Source: Xanthomonas phaseoli pv. phaseoli (GTDB lineage Bacteria > Pseudomonadota > Gammaproteobacteria > Xanthomonadales > Xanthomonadaceae). Taken from it: a stretch of DNA of 64,000 nt. Made by a program: the position numbers and the translations under genes. The stretch covers positions 3,782,001 to 3,846,000 of the forward strand of contig CP094243.1 in NCBI GenBank assembly GCA_022749655.1, read 5' to 3'. The stretch's first letter is position 1. Each line of letters opens with the position of its first letter. Below the pieces are notes generated by a model that was not told where the DNA came from, did not search any database, and was given only the letters and a program-made list of their open reading frames with translations. Shown here in pieces: positions 47,019 through 58,231 of the stretch.

Positions 47019-47031
47019 GATTGGCACGCGC

Positions 47032-47067
47032 AACAATGGCGGCCCGGATGCCCGGGCCGCCATTGTT
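47032..47067. terminator. Terminator after bamA
   Basis: AACAATGGCGGCCCGG and CCGGGCCGCCATTGTT form a 16-bp stem with a 4-base loop, followed by GTTTG. It can act for bamA and for the minus-strand gene at 47095-47286. Confidence 0.9.
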
Positions 47068-47094
47068 GTTTGAACACACTGGTACGAAACAGCT

Positions 47095-47286
47095 TTAGAA
47101 GTAGTTGTTCCAGACATTGCCCAGGCAGGTGGCGGTGGCGCCCCAATCGGATGTGTCCACGCATTGCACCTGCTGGTCCCAGAAGCTCAGCGCGTTGGTG
47201 CGCTGCTGCGCGAAATCGTCGGCCGATGCACTGGTGATTGCGCCCAGCAGGATCACGCTACCGAAAATGGAGAGAACAGTTTTCAT
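47095..47286 (-). CDS. Small exported protein of unknown function
   Basis: This 63-residue protein starts MKTVLSIFGSVILLGAITSA|SADD, a clear signal peptide. The mature part is about 40 residues with two Cys (QCVDTSDWGATATCLGNVW) that may form a disulphide, and ends NNYF. I know no family. It is opposite in strand to the essential genes around it and occupies the place where enterobacteria have skp. GAAGAAAC lies before the ATG at 47286 as a possible ribosome site. It ends at the bamA terminator. Confidence 0.6.
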   Translation of the reverse strand: MKTVLSIFGSVILLGAITSASADDFAQQRTNALSFWDQQVQCVDTSDWGATATCLGNVWNNYF

Positions 47287-47415
47287 ATGTTTCTTCCTGG
47301 GATTCGCCGCATCGTTGCGGCCCGGCAAGCAATACGCTCGACTGTTTAGCCAACTGTTGGCGATGTTTTCTCACTGTTAAACCAGTCACTTACCGTTTAC
47401 GCGAGGTTTACCCTG

Positions 47416-48429
47416 ATGCGATTGACCGCCAGTGCGATTGCCGAACAATTCGGGTTGACCGTCGTCGGTGACGGCACCACCGAAGTCAGCGGCGTCGCCA
47501 CCCTGGCCCACGCAGGCGCAGGCCAGCTGAGCTTCCTGTCCAACCCGCGCTATCGTCCGCAACTGGCCGACACCCAGGCCGCTGTCGTGGTGCTGCGTGC
47601 AGACGATGCCGACGCCGCCAAAGGCACCGCGCTGGTCGCCAAGGACCCGTATACCGCATTCGCCAAGATCGCCGCACTGTTCGATGTGGCACCGGTGCGC
47701 GAACCGGGCATCCATGCCTCTGCAGTGATCGACCCGACCGCCCAGGTCTCGGCCACCGCCCACGTCGGACCCTTCGTCAGCATCGGCGCGCGCAGTCGCG
47801 TGGGCGATGGCTGCGTGATCGGCACCGGCAGCATCATCGGCGAAGACTGCGTGGTGGATGCGGGCAGCGAGTTGCTGGCGCGCGTCACCCTGGTCACCCG
47901 CGTGCGGTTGGGCAAGCGCGTGCGCATCCACCCCGGTGCGGTGATCGGCGCCGATGGCTTCGGCCTGGCCATGGATGCCGGGCACTGGATCAAGGTGCCC
48001 CAGCTGGGTGGCGTGGTCATCGGCGACGATTGCGAAATCGGCGCAAACACCTGCATCGACCGCGGCGCGCTGGAAGACACCGTGCTGGAAGAAGACGTGC
48101 GCGTGGACAACCTGGTGCAGATCGCGCACAACTGCCGCATTGGCGCGCACAGTGCGATTGCCGGCTGCACCGGCATTGCCGGCAGCGCCAAGATCGGCCG
48201 TTATTGCCTGCTTGGCGGGCATGTCGGCGTGGTCGGCCACCTGGAGATCTGCGACAAGGTGGTGATCACCGGCAAGTCTGTCGTGCGTAATTCCATCCAT
48301 GAGCCGGGCGAGTATTCGTCCGGCACCCCTCTCACCGACAATCGCACGTGGCGCAAAAACGCCGCGCGCTTCAAGCAGCTTGATGTGCTCGCGAGGCGCA
48401 TCCTGGCTGTGGACAAGGAGAAAGAATGA
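47416..48429 (+). CDS. lpxD: UDP-3-O-acylglucosamine N-acyltransferase
   Basis: LpxD adds the second acyl chain in lipid A synthesis. An N-terminal uridine-binding domain (about 1-100; LAHAGAGQLSFLSNPRYRPQ) is followed by hexapeptide repeats forming a left-handed beta-helix. The likely catalytic His is in LVQIAHNCRIGAHSAIAGC. The 337-residue protein is intact. It overlaps fabZ by 4 bases and starts the lpxD-fabZ-lpxA-lpxB run. Confidence 0.97.
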   Translation: MRLTASAIAEQFGLTVVGDGTTEVSGVATLAHAGAGQLSFLSNPRYRPQLADTQAAVVVLRADDADAAKGTALVAKDPYTAFAKIAALFDVAPVREPGIHASAVIDPTAQVSATAHVGPFVSIGARSRVGDGCVIGTGSIIGEDCVVDAGSELLARVTLVTRVRLGKRVRIHPGAVIGADGFGLAMDAGHWIKVPQLGGVVIGDDCEIGANTCIDRGALEDTVLEEDVRVDNLVQIAHNCRIGAHSAIAGCTGIAGSAKIGRYCLLGGHVGVVGHLEICDKVVITGKSVVRNSIHEPGEYSSGTPLTDNRTWRKNAARFKQLDVLARRILAVDKEKE

Positions 48430-48884
48430 GCCACCACGTTTACGAACTGCCGATCGACGTCAGTCAAATCCAGACGCTGCTCCCGCACCGTTACCCGTTT
48501 CTGCTGGTCGACCGCATCCTCGAACTCGATCTGGAAACCAAGTGGATCGTGGCGCAGAAGAACGTCAGCATCAACGAGCCGTTCTTCCAGGGCCATTTTC
48601 CGAACCGTCCGGTGATGCCTGGCGTGCTGATCATCGAGGCGCTGGCGCAGGTCGGCGGGGTGATGACTCAGCTCGGTCTGGGCCGCGATGCCTTGTCGCA
48701 GCTGTTCTATATGGTCAAGGTGGACAAGGCCCGCTTCAACAAGCAGGTGGTCCCGGGCGACGTGTTGATCATGGAGGTGCAGATGAAGCGCCTGATCCGC
48801 AACGTGGGATGCTTCTATGGCGAAGCCAAGGTCGATGGCGAAGTGGTGGCCAGTGCCGAGGTGATGTGCGCCGGCGCCAGGTAA
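48426..48884 (+). CDS. fabZ: 3-hydroxyacyl-ACP dehydratase FabZ
   Basis: FabZ dehydrates hydroxyacyl-ACP in fatty-acid synthesis and competes with LpxA for the same substrate. The 152-residue hot-dog protein has [17 protein letters not shown], the catalytic His in [15 protein letters not shown] and the catalytic Glu in [12 protein letters not shown]. It overlaps lpxD and precedes lpxA. Confidence 0.98.
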   Translation: MSHHVYELPIDVSQIQTLLPHRYPFLLVDRILELDLETKWIVAQKNVSINEPFFQGHFPNRPVMPGVLIIEALAQVGGVMTQLGLGRDALSQLFYMVKVDKARFNKQVVPGDVLIMEVQMKRLIRNVGCFYGEAKVDGEVVASAEVMCAGAR

Positions 48885-48909
48885 TCACCCGCTTTCGGAG
48901 TAAGACACG

Positions 48910-49701
48910 ATGCGCGATTCAACACCTTTGATTCATCCCACGGCGGTCATCGATCCATCGGCAACGCTGGCAGACGACGTCCGCGTCGGCGCCTTCTCGC
49001 TGATCGGCGCCGATGTGCAGATCGGGGCGGGCACCGAGGTGGGGCCACATTGCTCGATCCACGGCCCGACCCGGATCGGTCGCAACAACCGCTTCATCGG
49101 CCACGCCGCGATCGGCGGCGAACCGCAGGACAAGAAGTACGCCGGCGAGCGCACCGAACTGGTGATCGGCGACGGCAACGTGATCCGCGAGTTCGTCACC
49201 ATCAATCGCGGCACCGGCGGCGGCGGCGGCATCACCGTGGTCGGCAACGACAACTGGATGCTGGCCTACACGCACGTGGCGCACGACTGCCAGGTGGGCA
49301 ACCACTGCGTGTTTTCCAACAACACCACCTTGGCCGGCCACGTCACCGTTGGCGACTACGTGATCATCAGCGGCTTTGCCGGCGCGCATCAGTTTTGCCG
49401 CATCGGCGCGCACGCCTTCCTGGGCATGGGCGCGCTGACCAACGGCGACGTCCCGCCGTTCACCATGGTGGGCAGCGACTCGCTGGGGCGGCCACGCGGC
49501 ATCAATAGCGAGGGGCTCAAGCGTCGCGGTTTCGACGCCGAACGCATCACCGCGATCAAGCGCGCCTACCGCACGCTGTACGTGGCCGGCCTGCCGCTGG
49601 CTGATGCCAAGGCGCAGCTGGCCGAGCAGGCCGAGAGCAGCGAGGATGTGCGCGGAATGCTCGAGTTCATCGAAGCGGCAGAACGGCCGTTGTTGCGATG
49701 A
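48910..49701 (+). CDS. lpxA: UDP-N-acetylglucosamine acyltransferase
   Basis: LpxA catalyses the first step of lipid A synthesis. The 263-residue left-handed beta-helix has hexapeptide repeats from residue 8 ([20 protein letters not shown]). The catalytic His is in [15 protein letters not shown], with [20 protein letters not shown] after it, and a helical C-terminus. GGAG precedes the start. Its stop overlaps the lpxB ATG. Confidence 0.98.
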   Translation: MRDSTPLIHPTAVIDPSATLADDVRVGAFSLIGADVQIGAGTEVGPHCSIHGPTRIGRNNRFIGHAAIGGEPQDKKYAGERTELVIGDGNVIREFVTINRGTGGGGGITVVGNDNWMLAYTHVAHDCQVGNHCVFSNNTTLAGHVTVGDYVIISGFAGAHQFCRIGAHAFLGMGALTNGDVPPFTMVGSDSLGRPRGINSEGLKRRGFDAERITAIKRAYRTLYVAGLPLADAKAQLAEQAESSEDVRGMLEFIEAAERPLLR

Positions 49702-51016
49702 AGGGAATCGGGAATCGGGAGTCGGGAATCGTGGACGGTCAGCGCAACGGCGCGTCAGTCGGCAGCGAACCGACGGCTCTGCCGATTCCCCATTCCCCAC
49801 TCCCCATTCCCGGCGCGCATGCGCGCCCTCCCCGCATCGCCCTGATCGCTGGCGAGGCCTCTGGCGACATCCTGGGCGCCGGGCTGATCGAGCAGCTGCG
49901 GCTGCGCTATCCGAATGCCGAATTCGTGGGCATCGGTGGCGATGCGATGCGTGGGGTCGGTTGCCAGACCTGGTTCGATGCCAGCGAGCTGGCGGTGATG
50001 GGCCTGACCGAGGTGCTGCGGCATTTGCCGCGCCTGCTCAAGCTGCGCAGCGCATTCCGCGAGCGGGTGCTGGCGTGGAAGCCGGACGTGTTCATTGGCA
50101 TCGACGCGCCGGATTTCAATCTGCCGGTGGAACGCTGGCTCAAGCAGCGCGGGATCAAGACCGTGCACTACGTCAGCCCATCGGTGTGGGCGTGGCGCGA
50201 GAAACGTGCCGAAAAATCGGGGTCAGCGCCGATCTGGTGCTGTGCCTGTTTCCGATGGAACCGCCGATCTATGCCAAGCATGGCGTGGACGCACGCTTTG
50301 TCGGCCATCCAATGGCCGACGATATCGCCTACCAGGCCGACCGCGCAGCGGCGCGCGCAACGCTGGGCCTGTCCGCCTCCAGCACCGTCCTGGCAGTGTT
50401 GCCGGGCAGCCGGCACGGCGAAATCAGCCGGCTCGGCGACACCTTTTTCCAGGCCGCCTGGCTGGTGTCCGAGCACCTGCCTAACCTGCACGTGCTGGTA
50501 CCGGCCGCCAATCCGGGCTGCAAGCAACTGCTGGCCGAGCAGCTCTCACGCTCGTCGCTGCCAGTGATGCGCTCGCACCTGCTCGACGGCCAGGCGCGCA
50601 CCGCCATGCTGGCCGCCGACGTGGTGCTGCTGGCCTCCGGCACCGCCACGCTGGAAGCCATGCTGGTCAAGCGCCCGATGGTGGTGGGCTACAAGGTCGC
50701 CCCGCTCACCTACCGCATCGTCAAGCTGCTGGGCCTGCTCAAGGTCAACCGCTACGCCCTGCCCAATATCCTGGCCAATGACGACCTGGCGCCGGAACTG
50801 ATGCAGGACGACTGCACCCCCGAGCGACTGTGCGTGGCACTGCTGGACTGGTTCAAACACCCCGACAAGGTCGCCGCCCTGCAACCGCGCTATCTGGCCC
50901 TGCACGCGCAGTTGCGCCGTGATGCGTCGGCGCGGGCAGCGGATGCGGTGGCTGAGCTGCTGGAAGGCCGGGATTCGGGAGTAGGGATACGGGATTCGTC
51001 AGGAGCAACGGCATGA
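49698..51016 (+). CDS. lpxB: Lipid-A-disaccharide synthase, with repeat-derived ends
   Basis: LpxB joins UDP-diacylglucosamine and lipid X. The core starts at about residue 45 ([20 protein letters not shown]) and holds [19 protein letters not shown] and [12 protein letters not shown]. The frame breaks at about 50217: GCCGAAAAATCGG needs a sixth A to continue [18 protein letters not shown], then [13 protein letters not shown] [13 protein letters not shown]. Repaired length is 439, longer than usual because residues 1-43 and the last dozen are translated from GGGAATC heptamer repeats ([25 protein letters not shown]). There is no in-frame ATG between the repeats and the core. Confidence 0.94.
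49703..49812. repeat. Inverted pair of heptamer repeats inside the lpxB 5' coding region
   Basis: The G-rich arm (49703-49730) starts 2 bases after the lpxB ATG. The C-rich arm (49784-49812) is GATTCCCCATTCCCCACTCC and onward. Both are translated as the LpxB N-terminal extension. Confidence 0.82.
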
Positions 51017-51079
51017 CCGACCTCCGCCAGCCGCCCTTGTTTGGCCAATCCCGAATCCCGAATGCCGAATCCCGGATTC
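50969..51079. repeat. Inverted pair of heptamer repeats spanning the lpxB-rnhB junction
   Basis: The G-rich arm (50969-50998) lies in the end of lpxB. The C-rich arm (51046-51079) lies in the start of rnhB. The rnhB start codon (51013) is in the 47-base loop between them. Confidence 0.82.
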
Positions 51080-51711
51080 TAACCGCCGGCGTCGACGAAG
51101 CTGGCCGCGGCCCACTGGCCGGGCCGGTGGCCGTCGCGGCCGTGGTGTTCGATCCCGGCAAACCGCGCATCAATGGGCTGGACGATTCCAAGCAGCTCAC
51201 GGCCGAGCGGCGCGAGCAGCTGTATGCGCGCATCGTCGATCGGGCGCTGGCGTGGTCGGTGGTGTTGATCGACAGCGAAGAGATCGACCGCATCAATATC
51301 TACCAGGCGACCATGCTCGGCATGCGGCGGGCGGTGGAAGGCGTGGCGCATGTGGCCGGGTTCGCGCGCATCGACGGCAACCGCGTGCCCAAGGGCCTGC
51401 CTTGCCCGGCCGAGGCATTGATCGGCGGCGACGCGCTGGACCGCGCCATCATGGCCGCCTCGATCGTGGCCAAGGTGACCCGCGACCGGCTGATGCACGA
51501 ACTGCACACGCGGCACCCGGAATACCGCTTCGATCAACACAAGGGCTACAGCACGCCGGTGCATCTGGCCGCGTTGCAAACCCACGGGCCATGCCCGCAA
51601 CACCGGCGCAGTTTTGCGCCGGTGCGCCTGGCGCTGGAAGGCCGTGAACCGGGCCCGGCGACCCATGCCCCGGAACAGCTGCAGGTCGGGCAACTGGTCG
51701 CGTCGTTGTAG
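51013..51711 (+). CDS. rnhB: Ribonuclease HII
   Basis: RNase HII removes ribonucleotides from DNA. The signature is [19 protein letters not shown], with Asp and Glu of the active site, then [40 protein letters not shown] and [18 protein letters not shown]. The 232-residue protein overlaps lpxB by 4 bases. Residues about 10-22 ([13 protein letters not shown]) come from a C-rich heptamer repeat, making the N-terminus longer than usual. Confidence 0.96.
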   Translation: MTDLRQPPLFGQSRIPNAESRILTAGVDEAGRGPLAGPVAVAAVVFDPGKPRINGLDDSKQLTAERREQLYARIVDRALAWSVVLIDSEEIDRINIYQATMLGMRRAVEGVAHVAGFARIDGNRVPKGLPCPAEALIGGDALDRAIMAASIVAKVTRDRLMHELHTRHPEYRFDQHKGYSTPVHLAALQTHGPCPQHRRSFAPVRLALEGREPGPATHAPEQLQVGQLVASL

Positions 51712-51972
51712 GACACGCCAGGGTCGGCATCGGCCTGTCCGCTTGCGCGTCGGCGCCTGAACAACCGCACATTGCATGACGTGCGCGGTGGCTCCGGACA
51801 CACATCATTCCACGCGTATCGGTCCTGCAGGCCTCCGATGCCTGTGCAGTGCCGGCGCAGCAACGAGTGCCCGCCTTTCCAGGTCCCCGGTCCCGGGTCC
51901 GGCCCCCTGCTGTCAAGCCTTGTTCGCCCCCGCCCCCGCCGGTACCCTGACCGCGCATTATTCCGGTCCCGC

Positions 51973-54900
51973 ATGTCCACTTCCCGCTTCGTCCATCTGC
52001 ACGTCCACACCGAGTTCTCGCTGGCGGATTCCACCATCCGTGTGCCCGAGAAACCGGATCAGGCTGACCCGAAAAAGGCCAAGCAGGCCAACCTGCTGAG
52101 CCGGGCAGTCGAACTCGACATGCCCGCGCTGGCAGTCACCGACCTCAACAACCTGTTCGCGCTGGTCAAGTTCTATAAGGCCGCCGAAGGGGTTGGCATC
52201 AAGCCGATCGCCGGCGCCGATGTGATGATCGCCACCCCGGACATGACGCCCTGGCGCATGACCCTGCTGTGCCGCGACCGCGACGGCTACCTGAGCCTGT
52301 CGCGGCTGCTCACCCGCGCCTGGATGGAAGGCCACCGCCCCGAAGGCGGCGTGGCGATCCATCCGGAATGGCTGCAGGCCGGGCACGCCAACCTGTTTGC
52401 GTTGGCCGGCCGCGACAGCCTGGCCGGGCGCCTGTTCAACGAAGGCCGCGCGGACCTTGCCGAGCAGCAGCTGGCCGACTGGCAGCGCGTGTTCGGCGAT
52501 GGCCTGCACCTGGAACTCACCCGCACCGGGCGCGAGGGCGAGGAACGCTTCAACCAGTTCGCGCTGCACGCCGCCGGCGTGCGCGGGCTGCCGGTGGTGG
52601 CCAGCAACGACGTGCGTTTTTGTACGCCAGTGACTTCAATGCGCACGAAGCGCGCGTGTGCATTTCCTCCGGCCGCGTGCTGGACGACCCCAAGCGCCCG
52701 CGCGAGTACAGCGACCAGCAGTACATGAAATCCGGCGAGGAGATGGCGGCGCTGTTCGCCGACATCCCCGACGCCATCGACAACACCCATGCGCTGGCGC
52801 AGCGCTGCAACATCGAGATGCGCCTGGGTACCTACTTCCTGCCCGCCTACCCGGTGCCGGAAGACGAGACCCTGGACAGCTGGATCCGCAGCCAGTCGCG
52901 ACAGGGTCTGGCCGCACGCCTAGAAAAGAACCCGATCGCGCCGGGCAAGACCCGCCAGGACTATGTGGACCGGCTCGAATTCGAGCTGGACACCATCATC
53001 AAGATGGGCTTCCCCGGCTACTTCCTGATCGTGGCCGACTTCATCCAGTGGGGCAAGAACCAGGGCATCCCGATCGGCCCGGGGCGCGGTTCCGGTGCCG
53101 GTTCGCTGGTGGCCTGGGCGCTGCAGATCACCGACCTGGACCCGTTGCCGTACAACCTGCTGTTCGAGCGCTTCCTCAATCCAGAGCGCGTGTCGATGCC
53201 CGACTTCGACATCGACTTCTGCATGGACCGGCGCGACGAGGTCATCGACTACGTGGCGCGCAAGTACGGGCGCGAGCGGGTCAGCCAGATCATTACCTAC
53301 GGCACCATGGCCGCCAAGGCCGTGGTACGCGATGCCGGGCGCGTGCTCGGCTTCTCGTATGGGCTGGTCGACAGCGTGGCCAAGCTGATCCCCAACATCC
53401 TGGGCATCACGCTCAAGGACGCGATGGGCGAAGGCAAGGACTCGGAGATGGCCTCGCCGGACCTGATCCAGCGCTACCAGGTCGAAGACGACGTGCGCGA
53501 CCTGATGGATCTGGCGCGCCAGCTCGAAGACCTCACCCGCAACGCCGGCAAGCACGCCGGCGGCGTGGTGATCGCGCCCGATCCGCTCTCCGAGTTCTGC
53601 CCGCTGTTCGCCGAACACGACGAAGACGGCCGCGGCAAGAACCCGGTGACCCAGTTCGACAAGGACGACGTCGAAGCGGTGGGCCTGGTGAAGTTCGACT
53701 TCCTGGGCCTGCGCACGCTGACCATCATCGATTGGGCGGTCAAGGCGATCAACGTGCGCCATGCGCGCGCGGGCATCGACCCGGTCGACATCACCGCCAT
53801 CCCGCTCGACGACGTGCCCACCTACAAGGGCGTGTTCGCCTCGGGCAATACCGGCGCGGTGTTCCAGTTCGAATCCTCGGGCATGCGCCGCCTGCTCAAG
53901 GACGCGCGCCCGGACCGCTTCGAAGACCTGATTGCGCTGGTGTCGCTGTACCGCCCCGGCCCGATGGACCTGATCCCGGACTTCAACGCGCGCAAGCACG
54001 GGCAGCAGGAAATCGTCTACCCCGATCCGCGCACCGAAGTCATCCTGAAAGACACCTACGGCATCATGGTGTACCAGGAGCAGGTGATGCAGATGGCGCA
54101 GATCGTCGGCGACTATTCGCTGGGCGGCGCCGACCTGCTGCGTCGCGCGATGGGCAAGAAGGTGCCGGCCGAAATGGCCAAGCACCGCGAAATCTTCCGC
54201 GAAGGCGCGGCCAAGGGCGGCGTGAGCGCGGCCAAGGCCGACGAAATCTTCGACCTGATGGAGAAGTTCGCCGGCTACGGCTTCAACAAGTCGCACGCAG
54301 CCGCCTACGCGTTGGTCAGCTACCAGACCGCCTGGCTAAAACGGCATTACCCGGCCGAATTCATGGCCGCCACGCTGTCCTCGGACATGGACAACACCGA
54401 CAAGGTGGTGGGCTTCCTGGATGAGGTGCGCAACCTCGGCCTCACCGTCAAACCGCCGCGTGTCAACGAGTCGGCGTACATGTTCGAGGCGGCCAGCCCG
54501 GACACCATTCAATACGGCCTCGGCGCGATCAAGGGCGTCGGCCAGGGCGCCTGCGAGGCGATCGTCGAAGAACGCCAGCGCGGCGGCCCATATACCACGC
54601 TGCTGGATTTCTGCACGCGCGTGGGCACCGCAAAGCTCAATCGGCGCACGCTGGAAGCGATGATCAATGCCGGCGCGATGGATGGGCTGGGCAAGAACCG
54701 CGCCTCGCTGATGCTGCAATTGCCTGAAGTGATGAAGGCCACCGAGCAGATGGCGCGTGAGCGCGCCTCGGGCCAGAACTCGCTGTTCGGCGGGCCCGAC
54801 CCGAGCGCCCCGGCAATGCGCCTGGACCTGCCCGAGAGCAAGGAATGGCCGCTGGGCCAGTTGCTCACCGGCGAGCGCGAAACGCTGGGGTTCTATCTCA

Positions 54901-55561
54901 GCGGCCACCCGTTCGATCCGCACCGCGAAGAAGTGCGCGAGCTGGTCGGCTGCGACCTGGGCGCGCTGGAAAAGATCCTGGCCTCGCAACAGCGTGGCGG
55001 CGGGGGCGGCGGCGATGGCGAAAAACGCGCCTGGCGCCCGGAGGTCAGCGCCATTCTTGCCGGCCAGGTGGTCGGCGTGCGGCGCAAGGGCGACAGCCAG
55101 GTGTTCGTGCAACTGGAAGACGGCCGCGGCCGGGTGGAATGCAGCGCGTTCTCCGATGCGATGGCCGAGTTCGGCCACCTGCTCACCCGCGACCGCATCC
55201 TGATCGTCAAGGGCGGTCTGCGCGAGGACGAATTCAACGGCGGCTACAGCCTGCGCATCCGCCAGTGCTGGGACTACGAGCAGATCTGCGCAGACCACGC
55301 CCAGCGCCTGTCGCTGCGCCTGGACCTGCGCGAAAAGCAGGCCTTCAAGCGCATCGACACGCTGCTGGCCAAGCACCGCCCCGGCAAGACCCCCTGCGCC
55401 TGGACCTGCTGCTGCGCGCCCCCAGCGGCGGGGTGGCCGGCATGCTCGACCTCAACGGCACCCATTCGGTGCGCATCGACCAGCAGCTGATGGACAGCCT
55501 GCGTGCCGACCCTGCGGTGCGGACGGTGAAGATCAAGTACAGCCCGCCATGGGCGCAGTGA
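51973..55561 (+). CDS. dnaE: DNA polymerase III subunit alpha
   Basis: DnaE is the replicative polymerase. Domains in order: PHP (FVHLHVHTEFSLADSTIRVP), polymerase with catalytic Asp residues in MPDFDIDFCMDRRDEVIDY, helix-hairpin-helix region, and C-terminal OB domain (AILAGQVVGVRRKGDSQVFV). Two frame breaks occur: at about 52620, where GTGCGTTTTTGTAC needs a sixth T (VRFLYASDFNAHEAR), and at about 55395, where ACCCCCTGCG needs a sixth C (GKTPLRLDLLLRAPS). Repaired length is 1196 residues, normal for this group. Both are homopolymer losses in an essential gene, so read errors. Confidence 0.96.
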
Positions 55562-55645
55562 ATCGGGAATCGGGAATGGGGAATCGCAACAGCGGGCGCC
55601 CCGGATACCTTGCTCTGATTCCCGATTCTCCATTCCCGATTCCGC
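55562..55645. repeat. Inverted pair of heptamer repeats between dnaE and accA
   Basis: The G-rich arm (55562-55586) begins at the dnaE stop codon. The C-rich arm (55617-55645) is GATTCCCGATTCTCCATTCC and onward. A 30-base loop separates them. Confidence 0.82.
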
Positions 55646-55718
55646 TCCCAACGCCCCCGTACGGGCCAGCCACACCGCTTCAGCTACACTCCCCGCCTTA
55701 CGTTGACGACGCCATTGC

Positions 55719-56678
55719 ATGAATCCTAACTACCTCGACTTCGAGCAACCCATCGCCGATCTGGAAGCAAAGATCCAGGAACTGCGCAAGGCCAGTACCG
55801 GGCCTGCGGTCAACGTGGAGACCGAAGTGCGGGCGCTGCGCGACAAGCTGCGCGTGCGCACCGCGCAAATCTTCCGCGATCTGTCGGCCTGGCAGGTCTC
55901 GCAGCTGGCGCGCCACCCGCAGCGCCCGTACACGCTGGATTACATCAACACCATCTGCGACGAATTCCAGGAGCTGGCCGGCGACCGCGCCTATGCCGAC
56001 GACAAGGCCATCGTCGGTGGCCTGGGCCGTATCGACGGCCGCCCGGTGGTGATCATCGGCCACCAGAAGGGCCGCGACACCAAGACCAAGGTGGCACGCA
56101 ACTTCGGCATGCCGCGCCCGGAGGGCTACCGCAAGGCCTTGCGCCTGATGAAGCTGGCCGAGCGCTTCCGCCTGCCGCTGCTGACCTTCATCGATACCCC
56201 CGGCGCGTATCCGGGCATCGGTGCCGAGGAGCGCGGCCAGTCCGAGGCGATCGCGCGCAACCTGCTGGAAATGGCCGAGCTGAAAATCTCGGTGATCTGC
56301 ACCGTCATCGGCGAAGGCGGCTCCGGCGGCGCGCTGGCGATCGGCGTGGGCGACCGCACCCTGATGCTGGAATACGGCACCTATTCGGTGATTTCGCCGG
56401 AAGGCTGCGCCTCGATCCTGTGGAAGGACGCGGCCAAGGCCAAGGATGCCGCCGAACAGCTCGGTCTGACCGCCAAGCGCCTGAAAGGCCTGGGCCTGGT
56501 CGACAAGGTGATCCGTGAACCCACCGGCGGCGCGCATCGCAATCCCGAACAGATGGGCAAGCGCCTGAAAGCGGTGCTGCTCAACGAGATGGACGCGCTG
56601 GAAAAGATCCCGGTGGAAACGCTGCTGCAGCAGCGCTACGAGCGCCTGCGCAGCTATGGTGCCTACGAAGGGCATTGA
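55719..56678 (+). CDS. accA: Acetyl-CoA carboxylase carboxyltransferase subunit alpha
   Basis: AccA with AccD transfers the carboxyl group to acetyl-CoA to give malonyl-CoA. The 319-residue protein is intact. It starts [78 protein letters not shown] and [19 protein letters not shown] are all typical, including oxyanion-forming glycines. It ends the conserved supercluster. Confidence 0.98.
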   Translation: MNPNYLDFEQPIADLEAKIQELRKASTGPAVNVETEVRALRDKLRVRTAQIFRDLSAWQVSQLARHPQRPYTLDYINTICDEFQELAGDRAYADDKAIVGGLGRIDGRPVVIIGHQKGRDTKTKVARNFGMPRPEGYRKALRLMKLAERFRLPLLTFIDTPGAYPGIGAEERGQSEAIARNLLEMAELKISVICTVIGEGGSGGALAIGVGDRTLMLEYGTYSVISPEGCASILWKDAAKAKDAAEQLGLTAKRLKGLGLVDKVIREPTGGAHRNPEQMGKRLKAVLLNEMDALEKIPVETLLQQRYERLRSYGAYEGH

Positions 56679-56737
56679 TTCGCGCACGAAGGCCTGCCGC
56701 GCCCAGTGCGCGGCCATGGAAAGGACGCCACACCCGC

Positions 56738-57493
56738 ATGTCTCCGCTCCTGCTGATCTCACTGCTGCTGCAAGCCGCCTGCTGCGTCCACGTCGTGCGC
56801 AGCGGGCGGCCCTTGTACTGGATCTTCCTGCTGCTGGCGTTTTCGTTGCTGGCGGTGCTGGTCTATGTGTGCGTGGCGGTCATCCCCGATCTGCGCAACG
56901 ACCCCAATGCACGCCGTCGCCTCAAGCGCGTGCGCAGCACCTGGACCCGCAACGCGAACAGCGCGATGCCTCACGCCGGCTGGATGTGGCCGACACGCCG
57001 GAAAATCGCCGCCAGCTCGCAGAGACCTTGCTGGCGCGCGGCGATTACGCCCAGGCCGCCGAGCATTACCAGGGCGCCTTGCGCGGGCTCTATCGCGATG
57101 ACCCGCACCTGATGCTCGGCCTGGCCAAGGCACAGTTCGGGCTGGGCCAGCCGCAGCAGACGCGGCAGACCCTGGATGCCTTGATCGCGGCCAACCCCAG
57201 TTTCCGTTCGCATGACGGGCATCTGCTGTATGCACGCGCGGTCGAAGGCAGCGGCGATACCGAGGCTGCGCTGCACGAATACGACACGCTGGCCCAAGGC
57301 TATCCGGGCGAAGAAGCACGCGTGCGCTATGCACAACTGCTGCAGCGCATCGCACGCGCATGACCAGGCCAGGGCGGCGTACGAGCAGGTGCTGCGTCAC
57401 GCCGCCGCCTCGCCCAAGCATTACCAACGCGAGCAACGCGCCTGGGTCGACCTGGCGCGCAAGGGCCTGCGCGAGCTAGACACCGGCGCCTGA
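56738..57493 (+). CDS. Membrane-anchored TPR protein
   Basis: The N-terminus has two membrane segments (LLLISLLLQAACCVHVV, WIFLLLAFSLLAVLVYVCVA), followed by TPR units (ENRRQLAETLLARGDYAQAA, EHYQGALRGLYRDDPHLMLG, DTEAALHEYDTLAQGYPGEE). Two frame breaks are needed: near 56935, one base missing between LKRV and QHLDPQREQRD, and near 57355, one base too many or two missing between IAR and HDQARAAYEQVLR. Repaired length is about 251. It resembles small inner-membrane TPR proteins of unknown role. It follows accA by 60 bases and may be co-transcribed with it. Confidence 0.75.
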
Positions 57494-57585
57494 GAGCAGC
57501 CAACACGACGCCCGTGCAGCTGCAGGTCACGCACATCGCATCGCTCGGCAACCAATCGCTTGGCAACCTGATCAAGGCCATCACC

Positions 57586-58034
57586 ATGCAAAGGAAGCCT
57601 GAAATCGAGGCAGGTCTGAGAGCCGAGATCGATCGTCTGCTGGAGCAATCGACACAGCGGTTTCGCAGCGGCGCGCTGGCCGAATCGCTCGCCCTGGGAT
57701 TACAGGCGTGGGCGCTGATCCCCGAACCCAAGGCGAACTGGGATTATTACCCGCAAAGCCTGTCTGCAAGTTTTGTCAAGGATTACGCCGACCTGCACGA
57801 TCAGGAAAACGTGCTTCGATGGATCCAGGTGATGGCACTGATGTACGACGACCCAGACCACACCGACCATCTCGTGCTGATGACCGAAGGCGAAGCGATG
57901 CTGCAGCTCGGGGATGAGGCACGCGCCTATGCTGCCTTCGGCAAAATTTACGCGCTATACGGCAAAAGGGATTTGCCGGACACCAGAAACGGTATCTGGA
58001 GATGCTGCTCAAGCAACCCTCCTCAGGCGCATGA
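57586..58034 (+). CDS. Helical TPR-like protein of unknown function
   Basis: The 149-residue protein starts MQRKPEIEAGLRAEIDRLLE. It has repeated helical hairpins (RFRSGALAESLALGLQAWAL, ENVLRWIQVMALMYDDPDHT, EGEAMLQLGDEARAYAAFGK) and ends KRYLEMLLKQPSSGA after repair of a break at about 57970 (AAAAGGGATTT needs a fourth G). An upstream start at 57514 is possible but adds weak sequence. Some single-domain proteins of this shape are immunity proteins of contact-dependent toxins. No toxin gene is nearby, so this is only a thought. Confidence 0.6.
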
Positions 58035-58231
58035 ATTCATCGTCGCGCTCGCGCAGACCCTAAGATTCATCGGCCCTTTTGCCCGGTGCGCACATCTCCA
58101 CGTCACTGGCCGTCCCTCCATGAACCACCGCAGGCATGCGCGGCGGGACACCGGAATGCCCCGTATTTTTCGGCAGTAGCAGCCTTTGCACCGGTGCCGT
58201 CAGGCGTGCGCAGATGCGGTGGGCAATGCGC

